DNA of 64,000 nt, from positions 124,001-188,000 of the forward strand of contig CAVSIP010000007.1 of NCBI GenBank assembly GCA_963728075.1, in the 5' to 3' direction. The DNA is from CAVSIP01 sp963728075 (GTDB taxonomy: Bacteria; Actinomycetota; Actinomycetes; JAFAQI01; DASSKL01). The number at the start of each line of letters is the position of its first letter. Positions within the stretch are counted from its first letter, which is position 1. The notes beneath the pieces were generated by a model, which was given only the letters and a program-made list of their open reading frames with translations, had not been told where the DNA came from and did not search any database. Of the stretch, positions 33,124-41,478 are shown in pieces. Position numbers and translations under genes: made by a program.

Positions 33124-33993
33124 CTAGTTCCGGTTCAGGCCGAACTGACGTGAGAGCAGCTTGTTCTTCCAGTAGGACTCGATCCGCTCGATCGTGTCGT
33201 CAGGGGTGTTCTCGTCGACGACCTCAAGCACCGACACCTGGTAGTTCCTGCGACCCTTCTGGGCGGCGGCCTTGAGCCCGGCGTCGCCGCCGTCGCCACC
33301 TTCGGTGTAGCTCATCCAGCGGCCCAACAGGCTGTCGGCGCCCTTCGCTGAGCCTACGTACTGCTGGCCGGACTCGACGTCAACGAGCAGGTAGACGCCC
33401 TTGACGCTGCGCAGCACCTGCTGCCAACCATTCGGCAGCGTCGGTACCTCGTCGATCGGCCGGACGAACTCGCGGAACCCAGGGAACCTGGGCTCGTACT
33501 GCTCGGCGATCTCGACGATCGGCTTCGGCTGATTACCGGCCCGCTGGACCCAGCTGCGTGCCGCGGCACCCCACTCGACGACCACGCGATCGCGGTAGTC
33601 GGCCAGCTCGTCGATCAACTTCAGGTCGTACTTGAAGTGGCCGGACGTGTCGTGCCGGACCAAGACGTCGAAGCTGCCGGCCGGCAACGTGTCGACGCAG
33701 GCGACACGGTACAGGCCGACGAACACAGTCTTGCGGGCCTCGGTAACCACGAAGCTTGCCAGCAGATCCCCGACCGAGAACCGGCTCCTTCTCTGCACGG
33801 ACTGGTAGGCCTCGAAGGCGTCGCGGTCGCTGCGCCACGCCTGGTACAGGCGACCCGGCCGTAGGCGGTTGTCCTGATGCCGGACCAGCCGGACTTGCGC
33901 GGGGTCGATGCCCCCGAGGACAAGCAGGTCGTTGAACGTCAGCATCTCTGCCTCCACGGGAGCCATCCACGGCGACGCGTCGACGAAGGGCAC
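33124..33993 (-). CDS. GIY-YIG nuclease domain protein
   Basis: 289 residues. The N-terminal 190 residues are of unknown fold (LTFNDLLVLGGIDPAQVRLV, RHQDNRLRPGRLYQAW). The GIY-YIG domain starts near residue 190: KGVYLLVDVESGQQYVGSAK, GADSLLGRWMSYTEGG, then LLSRQFGLNRN. The GVY and YVG signatures and the following arginine are present; the metal-binding glutamate is probably IERIESYWKN. Likely an endonuclease of accessory DNA; not associated with a visible modification gene. Confidence 0.8.
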   Translation of the reverse strand: MPFVDASPWMAPVEAEMLTFNDLLVLGGIDPAQVRLVRHQDNRLRPGRLYQAWRSDRDAFEAYQSVQRRSRFSVGDLLASFVVTEARKTVFVGLYRVACVDTLPAGSFDVLVRHDTSGHFKYDLKLIDELADYRDRVVVEWGAAARSWVQRAGNQPKPIVEIAEQYEPRFPGFREFVRPIDEVPTLPNGWQQVLRSVKGVYLLVDVESGQQYVGSAKGADSLLGRWMSYTEGGDGGDAGLKAAAQKGRRNYQVSVLEVVDENTPDDTIERIESYWKNKLLSRQFGLNRN

Positions 33994-34203
33994 CCGTCGG
34001 TCACATTCGACAGACGCACGGTCGTCGCACTGCCCCCCAACGTAGGTCCAGAGACAAGCCGTACAGCCTCAGGCTGGCGTTGTCAGTCCAGCTCTCGCAT
34101 CGGGCGGCACTGCGTGCCGGGACTGACGCTTCCGGGCGCCTCCAGCCCCAGCGATCTTACGAACGGGCTGCAGAACCGTCGCCGTGGAGCCGAGGTTGTA
34201 CCC

Positions 34204-35187
34204 ATGACGGGGGACGCGGTGCGCTGGCGCCGGTACGGCAAGGACCGGCTGTACGTGACGTCGGCGGACGGGGTGAAGCTCGGCTACCACGACCTGCTCA
34301 CCGGCGATGACCACGTCGCGGAGCCGGCCCGGGCGGCTGAGTTCACCGCGATCGTGACCGCATGGCTGAACGCGCAGGCTCCGGCGCCGGAGCCTGCGGA
34401 GCAGGTCGACGTCGTGGAGAGGACCGCACCGACCGACGTCGCGGTACCGGAGCAGCGCTTCAACTCGGCGCGCGTGTTCGACGAGGTGTCCGTCGCACCG
34501 GCCGGACCAGTACCCGGAGGCGATGCCGAGAGTGAAGCCGTAGCGGCCACCGCGCCGGGGTGGGAGGACCTCGCCCAGCACCAAGCCGGTGCGATGGCCC
34601 GAGAACAAGCGGTCGCGCTCAAGCAGGCCGCGCCGGTGCGGACCTTCGCCGCCCGGCTGCTCGGCGTGCACACGGAGGAGCGCGCCTGGCGCATCGGCGC
34701 CGACGGAGAGGAGAAGGTCGCCGCACGACTGGCCAAGCTCGCCCGCAAGGACTCCCGCTGGCGGTCGTTGCACGCCATCCCGGTAGGCGAGAACGGCTCG
34801 GACATCGACCACCTCGTCATCGGCCCCGGCGGGGTGTTCAGCCTCAACGCCAAGCACCACCCCGGCGGGAAGGTGTGGGTCGGCGGGAACACGCTGATGA
34901 TCAACGGGCAGCGTCAGCCCTACATCCGCAACTCCCGCCACGAAGCCGCCCGCGCCACCCGGCTGCTGACCGCCGCCTGCGGCTTTCCGGTGTTCGTCAC
35001 TGGCCTGGTCGTTCCGGTCGGTGCCGACGACATCACGATCAAGACCGCACCGGCCGACGTGCACGTCGTGAACCGGATGCGTCTGGGCCGGTGGCTTCGC
35101 GCCCGCCCGGAGGTGCTCACCGACGCGCAGATCGAGGCGATCTTCGACGCGGCCCGCTGCTCAACCACATGGCAGCCGCCGCGCTGA
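34204..35187 (+). CDS. NERD domain nuclease-like protein
   Basis: 327 residues. A low-complexity N-terminal half (APEPAEQVDVVERTAPTD) precedes the NERD domain at about 165-300: WRIGADGEEKVAARLAKL, LHAIPVGENGSDIDHLVIGP, GGVFSLNAKHHPGGKVWVGG. The catalytic-like residues E (GADGEEK), D (DIDHL) and the K of NAKHH match the PD-(D/E)XK arrangement. Possible DNA-processing enzyme; the ATG at 34204 is preceded by GAGGTTGTACCC. Confidence 0.8.
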   Translation: MTGDAVRWRRYGKDRLYVTSADGVKLGYHDLLTGDDHVAEPARAAEFTAIVTAWLNAQAPAPEPAEQVDVVERTAPTDVAVPEQRFNSARVFDEVSVAPAGPVPGGDAESEAVAATAPGWEDLAQHQAGAMAREQAVALKQAAPVRTFAARLLGVHTEERAWRIGADGEEKVAARLAKLARKDSRWRSLHAIPVGENGSDIDHLVIGPGGVFSLNAKHHPGGKVWVGGNTLMINGQRQPYIRNSRHEAARATRLLTAACGFPVFVTGLVVPVGADDITIKTAPADVHVVNRMRLGRWLRARPEVLTDAQIEAIFDAARCSTTWQPPR

Positions 35188-35664
35188 CACCGGCAGCGCA
35201 GCCGCCGTGCGGCTCTGTCAGCCATGCGCCTCACCGTCCTACTGCTGGCCGACCGGGCAACCCGTCGCCCCGGCGCGGTTTCCAGCCAGAGCAGCGCACC
35301 GTGTCCGTGGACGGGCGGCGACCGTGGCGCTTATGAGCAGCACGGACCACGGCCATCGGTGTCGACGGTGCCGGCCGGCACGACGGTGAAGCACCGTGCG
35401 CACATCGCCTTTGCGCTGCCGAGACGCTCGGCGGTGCCGAACCGGCCGTAACCGCCGAGGTCTTGGGTCCACCGGTGCAGGCCCCGAAGCCGGTTCACCT
35501 GGCCGGACCAGCGGACGAGGGGGCGTCCTTGGATCGCTCACCCTCTTCGCGGAGCCGGCGCGCAAGACCGCGGTTGATGCTCTCGGCCATGGCCTGCCTC
35601 TCCGATTCTCGCAACCGGCCAAGCATGCAAGGCGAAGCGGTAGGCAGTCCAGCATCAGATCGGC
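35188..35664. other. Intergenic stretch ahead of the DUF433/DUF5615 operon
   Basis: About 480 bp. No coding sequence that I can support. The final part leads into the operator cluster at 35665-35718. Confidence 0.4.
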
Positions 35665-35691
35665 TCTTGCGAATCTTGCGAATCTTGCGGA
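35665..35691. repeat. Three tandem TCTTGCGAA-type 9-mers
   Basis: Two exact copies and one ending GGA, adjacent to each other. Same 9-mer as 26539-26556, upstream of a different antitoxin-type gene. Confidence 0.5.
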
Positions 35692-35698
35692 TTGGCCT

Positions 35699-35718
35699 TT
35701 GTAGCGTGAGCGCTACAA
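35699..35718. promoter_or_regulatory. Operator dyad TTGTAGCG-TGAG-CGCTACAA
   Basis: Perfect 8-bp arms, 4-base spacer, 7 bp before the ATG at 35726. The first gene begins with a ribbon-helix-helix domain, so this is probably its autoregulatory site. Confidence 0.65.
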
Positions 35719-35725
35719 TCACTAC

Positions 35726-36148
35726 ATGAGTACGCCACTGTCGATCAGGTTCGACCGTGCCGTGCTGGATCGGCTGCGCCGCCGGGCGCAGAGGGTACCC
35801 GGAGCGACACCGTCCGGACTGGCCCAGCTGCTGGTCGACGAGGGGCTACGGATGGCCGAGCATCCCGGCGTCGTGTTCAAAGACGGTCCCGCTGGGCGAC
35901 GAGCAGCCCTTGCTCTAGGCCCCGACATCTGGGAAGTCGTCACCGTTGCGAGGGAGATCGATCCGCGAGGGGCACGGGCGGTGCCGGCGATCGCGGAGAC
36001 GCTCAACCTGCCTGCCGCACGCATCGAGACGGCGCTGCGTTACTACGCGGCGTATCCCGACGAGATCGACGCCGAGATCGAGGGTCGCGAGGCAGAGTCC
36101 CGCGCCGCCGAGGAGGAGTGGCACACCAGGCAGCGCCTGCTCTCGTGA
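35726..36148 (+). CDS. RHH/DUF433-type antitoxin
   Basis: 140 residues. N-terminal ribbon-helix-helix (PLSIRFDRAVLDRLRRRAQR, LAQLLVDEGLRMAEHPGV) and a C-terminal DUF433-like helical part (WEVVTVAREIDPRGARAVPA, YYAAYPDEIDAEIEGREA). It overlaps the DUF5615 toxin gene by 4 bp (GTGA). Expected to bind the dyad just upstream and to neutralise the toxin. Confidence 0.8.
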   Translation: MSTPLSIRFDRAVLDRLRRRAQRVPGATPSGLAQLLVDEGLRMAEHPGVVFKDGPAGRRAALALGPDIWEVVTVAREIDPRGARAVPAIAETLNLPAARIETALRYYAAYPDEIDAEIEGREAESRAAEEEWHTRQRLLS

Positions 36149-36528
36149 GCACCGGACCCGCAGCGCGTCTCCTTCTCGACGAGATGTTCCCCCCGATCAT
36201 CGCGACGAGGCTGCGCGAACGTGGCCACGACGTCGTCGCCGTCGCCGATGATCCGCAACTGCGAGCCATGACCGACCCGGAACTGCTGGCGTGGGCCGTC
36301 GAGCAGGGTCGCCGCATCCTGACAGAGAACGTCCGCGACTTCCGTCCACTTGTCGTCGACGAACCCGCCACGCATGGCGTGCTGTTCACGAGCAGCCGGA
36401 CGTTTCCCCGCACCAAGCGCGGCATCGGCCAGCTGATCGCGGCAATAGACGACTGGATCACGGCCGCGGCCAAGGCCGACCAACCGATCGAAGCATGGCT
36501 CCAGCCAGCGTCGCGACACCGCCACTGA
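36145..36528 (+). CDS. DUF5615 PIN-like toxin
   Basis: 127 residues from GTG at 36145. The PIN-like pattern is clear: RLLLDEMFPPIIATRLRERG with the first Asp-Glu, HDVVAVADDPQLRAMTDPEL, and ILTENVRDFRPLV with the Asn-Asp pair of the active site. DUF5615 proteins are predicted RNases of toxin-antitoxin modules. The overlap with the antitoxin gene supports the pairing. Confidence 0.83.
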   Translation: MSTGPAARLLLDEMFPPIIATRLRERGHDVVAVADDPQLRAMTDPELLAWAVEQGRRILTENVRDFRPLVVDEPATHGVLFTSSRTFPRTKRGIGQLIAAIDDWITAAAKADQPIEAWLQPASRHRH

Positions 36529-36563
36529 CTCATGCGCGACGTCACTGACGCGGCACGTAAGTT

Positions 36564-36583
36564 CGTACAGCTATCCGTACAGC
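36564..36583. repeat. Third copy of the element-end paired repeat
   Basis: CGTACAGCTATCCGTACAGC, identical over 20 bp to copies at 14228 and 29996, preceded by CACGTAAG as the ATPase operator is. No tRNA-like att core is near it. Confidence 0.6.
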
Positions 36584-36653
36584 AATGTGCGCAGCTCCTG
36601 GTCGCAGCGCAATGTCGACACCGCCCTGGCCCGTGATGTTCTGGCTCGGGGGC

Positions 36654-37430
36654 TCATACCCCGCGGAGTAGCCCGTGCGGGTCGTGATCGAAGTGGTAGA
36701 CCTTGGCGATCTCGACGTCGAGCTCACGCAGGACGGGCAGCAGCATCATGAGGGCGAGCCCGAGCATCGCGCCGCAGACCGGCCCGGCCCAATAGACCCA
36801 CCAGCCGTGCCAGACGTCTGCAGCGACAGCCGGTCCTAGACTGCGCGCCGGGTTCGTGCTGGTGCCGGACAGGGGCGCTTCCGCGAAGACCATCGCGGCG
36901 TAGAGCGGTGGGAACAGCAGCGGCGTCCAGCGTCGCAGCTTCTGCGAACCCAGGAAGGTGAACAAGAGGACGACGAGCGCGGCCGAGGTCGCGATCTCAC
37001 CGGCGAGCGCCGCCCACACGCCGTACGACGGGCCCGGGACCGTTGCGCCCAGGTGCACCTGCCTTCCCGGCTGGCCCCACGCCAGCAGGACCAGCGCACC
37101 GCAGACCGCGCCGGCGAGCTGGGCCGCGACGTAGGCCAGCCCGAGCCATGGGCGCATCCGCTGCCGGATCACGAAGCTCAGGGTGACGATCGGGTTGATG
37201 TGTGCGCCGCTGACCTTCCCGAGGGGAGACACTGCGATCAGTGCTCCAACGGTCCCGAACAGCAGACCGGTCAGCGCGCGGCGTACCCCTTGCCCCAGCA
37301 GGCCGGCGACCGGTTCGCTCGGGGAGAAGTTGAGGATGACGATCGACAACCCGCCGAGAACGAGCAGCGCGGTACCGGCGAACTCGGCCGCACACAGTCT
37401 CCAGGCATGCTGAGGCTGCGCGGTGGGCAC
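36654..37430 (-). CDS. Aquaporin (MIP family) with an NPI/NPA pair
   Basis: 258 residues from GTG at 37430, chosen because AAAGGA lies 6 bases upstream; the frame is open to 37499. Six hydrophobic segments and two half-helix motifs: SGAHINPIVTLSFV (NPI instead of NPA) and GTSTNPARSLGPAV (NPA). MIP channels carry water, glycerol or small neutral solutes across the membrane. The altered first motif suggests a divergent selectivity. A water or solute channel fits a salt-adapted host with ectoine genes, but this link is inference. Confidence 0.85.
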   Translation of the reverse strand: MPTAQPQHAWRLCAAEFAGTALLVLGGLSIVILNFSPSEPVAGLLGQGVRRALTGLLFGTVGALIAVSPLGKVSGAHINPIVTLSFVIRQRMRPWLGLAYVAAQLAGAVCGALVLLAWGQPGRQVHLGATVPGPSYGVWAALAGEIATSAALVVLLFTFLGSQKLRRWTPLLFPPLYAAMVFAEAPLSGTSTNPARSLGPAVAADVWHGWWVYWAGPVCGAMLGLALMMLLPVLRELDVEIAKVYHFDHDPHGLLRGV

Positions 37431-37544
37431 ACCCCATCCTTTCGGACGCAGCGCGAGCGATCCACGGCACGTTCCGGCGGCTGGTTGAAGCGCACACATC
37501 TCGCAGCGGGGGGTGACGGAGCCGGTGCAACCGGCCGCCGTCGC

Positions 37545-37946
37545 TCAGCTGCCGGGGAAGGCGAAGAACTCCAGCGCGTTGCCGTCCGGGTCGCGGAACG
37601 ACAGCCCGGAACCGTACGCCGCGTCCGCGATGCGGCCGTGTGGGTAGCCGAGCTTGTCCAGACGCGCCTGCCACTCGTCGAGCTCCGCTCGGCTGCCGCA
37701 GTGGAACCCCACGTGGTCGAGCCCGACGCGATACTCGCTGAACGTGTCGTCCTTCGGCGTCTTGCCGGGGTGCTCGTGGATGCCGAAGAGGGTGCCGCCC
37801 GGCAGCGCCCAGACCACATGGCGCCACGGACCGGTGTCCTCGTCGAGGGCCGGGTCGGCGCCGAAGAGCTTGGTGTACCAGGGCTTGCTGGTGTCGCAGC
37901 TGCGGACCGTCACCGCGACGTGTCCGAGCGCGGGGAATGCAGGCAT
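37545..37946 (-). CDS. VOC (glyoxalase/bleomycin resistance) superfamily protein
   Basis: 133 residues, two beta-alpha-beta-beta-beta modules: ALGHVAVTVRSCDTSKPWYT, VVWALPGGTLFGIHEHPG, VGLDHVGFHCGSRAELDEWQ and LSFRDPDGNALEFFAFPG. The histidine of GHVAV, the His in LDHVGF and the terminal Glu of ALEFF are in metal-ligand positions. Substrate is unknown; many such proteins are dioxygenases, isomerases or resistance factors. Confidence 0.82.
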   Translation of the reverse strand: MPAFPALGHVAVTVRSCDTSKPWYTKLFGADPALDEDTGPWRHVVWALPGGTLFGIHEHPGKTPKDDTFSEYRVGLDHVGFHCGSRAELDEWQARLDKLGYPHGRIADAAYGSGLSFRDPDGNALEFFAFPGS

Positions 37947-38043
37947 GTCACGACCCCTCTCCGACGCGGGCTGCGTCCTCGTGGCGCCTGACGCTACGAG
38001 GGAACGCCCGCGAACGCCATACCCGATGCGTGCCGCTGTCTCC

Positions 38044-40164
38044 TCAGCCGTCGATCGCCAACGCGAACGGCAACACGTCAGCGGCGCCTGCGCGACGCAG
38101 CTCGCGGCCGGCGAGTGCCATCGTCCAGCCGCTGTCGACCACGTCGTCGACGAGCAGCACCACCGGTTCCGTCAGCTCCGCAAGCAGCTGCGCCTGCGCA
38201 TCCGACACCGTGAACGCCCCGTGCAGCGCGCGTACGCGCTGTGCGCTGTTCGTCCGCGACGCCGCCCGGACGCGCGCCGTCGACTCCAGCGGCCCGAGCC
38301 ATGCGAGCCGCCCGATGTCGGCGAGGCGCTCGCCGACCGTCTGCACGAGCGTCGGCCGTCGTGCGGACGGCACCGCCGCCACGGCGACGGGCCGGCGCTC
38401 CCACCCCCACGTCCGCAGCACCTCGATCGCGGCCCGCAGCAGCTCGTCGGGCGGCGGTCCGTCCGGTGCCTGCTCGTGCAGCACCCGGCGCAGCCGCGGT
38501 CCCCAGCCGATGTCGCTGAGCCGGCCGATCGCCCGCCCGGCGCCCACCCGCTCGTCCGCGTCGATCCGCCCGGACAGCGGCACGCCGATCTTCGCCAGCC
38601 CGCTCGGCCACATGGTCCGCGGTGCCACGTCGACGCCCGGCCGGCCGATCTCCGCCCGGGACGACGCCACCGCGGCCTCGGAGACAGCGACGGACCAGGG
38701 GCGTCCGGTGCAGTTGTCGCAGCGGCCGCACGGAGCGGCCTCGGGATCGTCCAGCTGGCGGCGCAGGAACTCCATCCGGCAGGTGTCGGTGGCGAGGTAG
38801 TCGCGCATCGCCTGTTGCTCGGCCGCGCGGGTGGCGGCGACCTTCGCATACCGCTCGGCGTCGTACGCCCACGGCTGCCCGGTCGCGATCCAACCGCCGC
38901 TGACCCGCCGGACCGCGCCCTCCACGTCGAGCACCTTGAGCATGGCCTCCAGCCGCGATCGGTTCAGCTCGACCGACACCTCGAGCGCGGGGACGCTCAC
39001 CGGTCCGTCGGCCGCGGCGAGCACGTCCAGTGCCTGGCGTACGGCCGGCTCTGGTGGGAAGCCGGCGTCGGCGAAGTAGCGCCACACGTCCTCGTCCTCC
39101 GCGCCCGGCAGCAGCAGTACGTGTGCCCGCTCGACGCCGCGGCCGGCCCGGCCGACCTGCTGGTAGTACGCGACCGGGGACGACGGGGCGCCCAGGTGGA
39201 CGACGAACCCGAGGTCCGGCTTGTCGAAGCCCATCCCGAGGGCGGACGTCGCGACGAGTGCCTTCACGCGGTTGGCCAGCAGGTCCTGCTCGGCGGCTAC
39301 CCGGTCGGCGGTCTCCGTACGGCCCGTGTACGACGTGACCGGGTGTCCCTGGTCGCGCAGGTACGCCGCGACCGCCTCGGCCTGCGCGACCGTGAGCGTG
39401 TAGACGATGCCCGAGCCGGGGAGCCCGTCGAGGTGCTCGGCCAGCCAGCCGAGACGGTGCGCGTTGGACGGCAGCTGCACGACGCCCAGGCGCAGGCTCT
39501 CGCGGTCGAGACTGCCGCGCAGGACGAGCCCCGGCGCGGTCGCCCCGGACGTACCGAGCTGCTCCACGACGTCGTCGACCACCCGGGCATTCGCGGTCGC
39601 TGTCGTGGCGAGCACCGGGATGCCCGGCGGCAGGTCGCCGAGCAGGGTGGCGATGCGGCGGTAGTCCGGCCGGAAGTCGTGCCCCCAGTCGGAGATGCAG
39701 TGCGCCTCGTCGACGACCAGCAGCCCGGTCTCGGCCGCCAGCCGCGGGAGCACGGTGTCCCGGAAACCAGGGTTGTTCAACCGCTCCGGAGAGACGAGCA
39801 GCAGGTCCGTCTCGCCGCGGTGGACGGCGGCCTCGACCTCCTCCCAGTCCTCGATGTTGGCGGAGTTGATGGTGTGCGCCCGGATGCCCGCCCGCTCGGC
39901 GGACTCGATCTGGTTGCGCATCAGCGCCAGCAACGGGGAGACGATCACCGTCGCACCGGCGCCCTGTGCGCGCAGCAGCGCGGTGGCGATGAAGTAGACC
40001 GCCGATTTGCCCCAGCCCGTGCGCTGCACCACCAGCGTCCGCCGGCGGTCGACCACCAGCGCCTCGATCGCGCGCCACTGGTCTTCCCGCAGGGTCGCGG
40101 GCTCACCGGCGAGAGCCCGCAGGTGGGCCTCGGCGGACGCGCGGAGGTCGGTGGTGGTCGGCAT
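38044..40164 (-). CDS. RecQ-family helicase with C-terminal phosphoribosyltransferase domain
   Basis: 706 residues from ATG at 40164. Helicase motifs: RTGWGKSAVYFIATALL, SPLLALMRNQIESAERAG, LLVVDEAHCISDWGHDFRPD, LATTATANARVV, VATSALGMGFDKPDLGFVVH, QVGRAGRGVERA. The zinc-binding part is CRMEFLRRQLDDPEA with CGRCDNC. The end is a PRTase-like fold, VVLLVDDVVDSGWTMALAGR, the PRPP loop of ComF/Apt relatives. RecQ-PRTase fusions are known in actinobacteria. It should unwind DNA 3' to 5' in repair; what the PRTase part does is unknown. A dyad lies 11 bp upstream. Confidence 0.92.
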   Translation of the reverse strand: MPTTTDLRASAEAHLRALAGEPATLREDQWRAIEALVVDRRRTLVVQRTGWGKSAVYFIATALLRAQGAGATVIVSPLLALMRNQIESAERAGIRAHTINSANIEDWEEVEAAVHRGETDLLLVSPERLNNPGFRDTVLPRLAAETGLLVVDEAHCISDWGHDFRPDYRRIATLLGDLPPGIPVLATTATANARVVDDVVEQLGTSGATAPGLVLRGSLDRESLRLGVVQLPSNAHRLGWLAEHLDGLPGSGIVYTLTVAQAEAVAAYLRDQGHPVTSYTGRTETADRVAAEQDLLANRVKALVATSALGMGFDKPDLGFVVHLGAPSSPVAYYQQVGRAGRGVERAHVLLLPGAEDEDVWRYFADAGFPPEPAVRQALDVLAAADGPVSVPALEVSVELNRSRLEAMLKVLDVEGAVRRVSGGWIATGQPWAYDAERYAKVAATRAAEQQAMRDYLATDTCRMEFLRRQLDDPEAAPCGRCDNCTGRPWSVAVSEAAVASSRAEIGRPGVDVAPRTMWPSGLAKIGVPLSGRIDADERVGAGRAIGRLSDIGWGPRLRRVLHEQAPDGPPPDELLRAAIEVLRTWGWERRPVAVAAVPSARRPTLVQTVGERLADIGRLAWLGPLESTARVRAASRTNSAQRVRALHGAFTVSDAQAQLLAELTEPVVLLVDDVVDSGWTMALAGRELRRAGAADVLPFALAIDG

Positions 40165-40174
40165 CGCACCGACC

Positions 40175-40194
40175 CTGTCACGTTGGTGTGACAG
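40175..40194. promoter_or_regulatory. Dyad CTGTCAC-GTTGGT-GTGACAG upstream of recQ
   Basis: Perfect 7-bp inverted repeat with a 6-base spacer, 11 bp from the recQ-type start and in the divergent gap to the next gene. Candidate repressor site; not a LexA box. Confidence 0.5.
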
Positions 40195-40267
40195 ACGGGG
40201 CGCGCCCTGTCCACAACCTCGCCGGCCCCGGTGGTGGCACGCGGGCGGTGCTCGCATCCTTGCCGGC

Positions 40268-41404
40268 ATGCCGAAGAGCCGAACCCGCACCCGCAAGAAG
40301 CGCCGACCGCAGGGGAACAAGCCCGCGCCGAGGACCCGCGAGCTCATGCAGCTCGGCTGGTCACGTCGTGACGCCGATCACCTCGGCCTGATCGAGTACG
40401 CGCTCGACGTGGCACCGGGCCTGCGCGACGTGGACAGCCTGCGACGCGTCGCCGAGCATGCCGGTACGGCGCTGGCCTGGGACCCGGTGTTCCACGGGGC
40501 ACAGTCGCTGTACGCCGGCGAGGGGCATGCCCCAATCTGGCGCCTGCTCGCGGACTTCGTGGACGACCCGGCCAGAAGCCGGATGCTCGTGCTCGCCGCT
40601 CTCGGCGAGTCACGCGACGTCGTCACCGTGCCGCCCGAGGAGATCGGCTCGCTCATGGGGGAGGACGACCTACACCTGCTGGCCGCGGCCCGTGCCGCGG
40701 AGGTGGCCGGCGACTTCGCCGGCGCGATCGACTACCTGCGTGACGCGGTCCGCCCGCTCGACGACGGGTGGATGCGTGACCTCGAGCAGCTGGTCGACCG
40801 CGGGGATGAGCTGCACCCGTCCCGCTGGGGGCGATGGATCTGCTCCGCCGCCGTACGGAACCTGCTGGCGCACCCGGTGGGTCTCGACGCGGCGCTGCAC
40901 CTGTCGACCGTGGCGCTCACCGCCCTCGGCGCGACACCCGCGCAGATCCGGACGGAGACGTTGCCGCGCGCCCACTACGACCAGATCGTCCACGACGCAC
41001 TGCTGTTCGACGAGCGCGGCCTGGCGACGTTCCTCGAGCTCGTGCTGTCCCGGGAGGTCGCGGCTCGTGTCGCCGGGCTCGACGACTGGCCGGCCGCAGC
41101 ACCGACCGTCGTGCGGCTGGAGGAGGAGTTGCCCGGCGGCGACTCGCGTTGCCGCGATCTGGTGACCGGACGGGAAGTCGTCATCGGGGAGCAGCGCATG
41201 GCCGGTCCGGGCTCCTCCGCGCGTGATTTCTACGGCCGCCTGGTCCGCATCCACGGGGACGACCGGTGGTTCTTCGCCATGCAGCCGACGGTCTGTGACG
41301 ATCTCGTCTCCGCCCGCCTGGTGGCGGCCATCCGCGACCAGGCCTCACCCGAGCACCGGATCCGCGAGGTCCACCGCGGGATGGCAGCCTCCGCATCCTC
41401 CTGA
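40268..41404 (+). CDS. Uncharacterised 378-residue protein
   Basis: Starts MPKSRTRTRKKRRPQGNKPA, a very basic N-terminus, then LIEYALDVAPGLRDVDSLRR, a mainly helical region and a C-terminal part with VTGREVVIGEQRMAGPGSSA and RLVRIHGDDRWFFAMQP. I do not recognise a family. The acidic, repeat-like middle (LAAARAAEVAGDFAGAIDYL) suggests TPR-like helices. The basic start might bind nucleic acid. Divergent from the RecQ gene. Confidence 0.6.
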   Translation: MPKSRTRTRKKRRPQGNKPAPRTRELMQLGWSRRDADHLGLIEYALDVAPGLRDVDSLRRVAEHAGTALAWDPVFHGAQSLYAGEGHAPIWRLLADFVDDPARSRMLVLAALGESRDVVTVPPEEIGSLMGEDDLHLLAAARAAEVAGDFAGAIDYLRDAVRPLDDGWMRDLEQLVDRGDELHPSRWGRWICSAAVRNLLAHPVGLDAALHLSTVALTALGATPAQIRTETLPRAHYDQIVHDALLFDERGLATFLELVLSREVAARVAGLDDWPAAAPTVVRLEEELPGGDSRCRDLVTGREVVIGEQRMAGPGSSARDFYGRLVRIHGDDRWFFAMQPTVCDDLVSARLVAAIRDQASPEHRIREVHRGMAASASS

Positions 41405-41434
41405 ACCGGGCGAAAAGAAGGTGTGGGAAAGGGA

Positions 41435-41463
41435 TGGACAAGCCGGGCGAACCGTGTCATAGT
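41435..41463 (+). promoter_or_regulatory. Promoter of the 13E12-repeat gene
   Basis: TGGACA (41435-41440) and CATAGT (41458-41463), 17 bp apart. The -10 ends 7 bp before the ATG at 41471, so a leaderless transcript is expected. Confidence 0.6.
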
Positions 41464-41478
41464 CGAACGTATGTTCGA
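41463..41478. promoter_or_regulatory. LexA (SOS) box TCGAACGTATGTTCGA
   Basis: Exact actinobacterial consensus TCGAAC-N4-GTTCGA. It overlaps the end of the -10 element, the inferred transcription start and the ATG, so LexA would block initiation directly. Confidence 0.88.

Noticed and set aside
36584..36653. Search for a third tRNA-Arg att copy beside the third arm-type repeat
   Set aside because: No GGTTCGAGTCCCTCC-like sequence is present between 36529 and 36660.
40175..40194. LexA box upstream of recQ
   Set aside because: The dyad CTGTCAC-N6-GTGACAG does not match GAAC-N4-GTTC.
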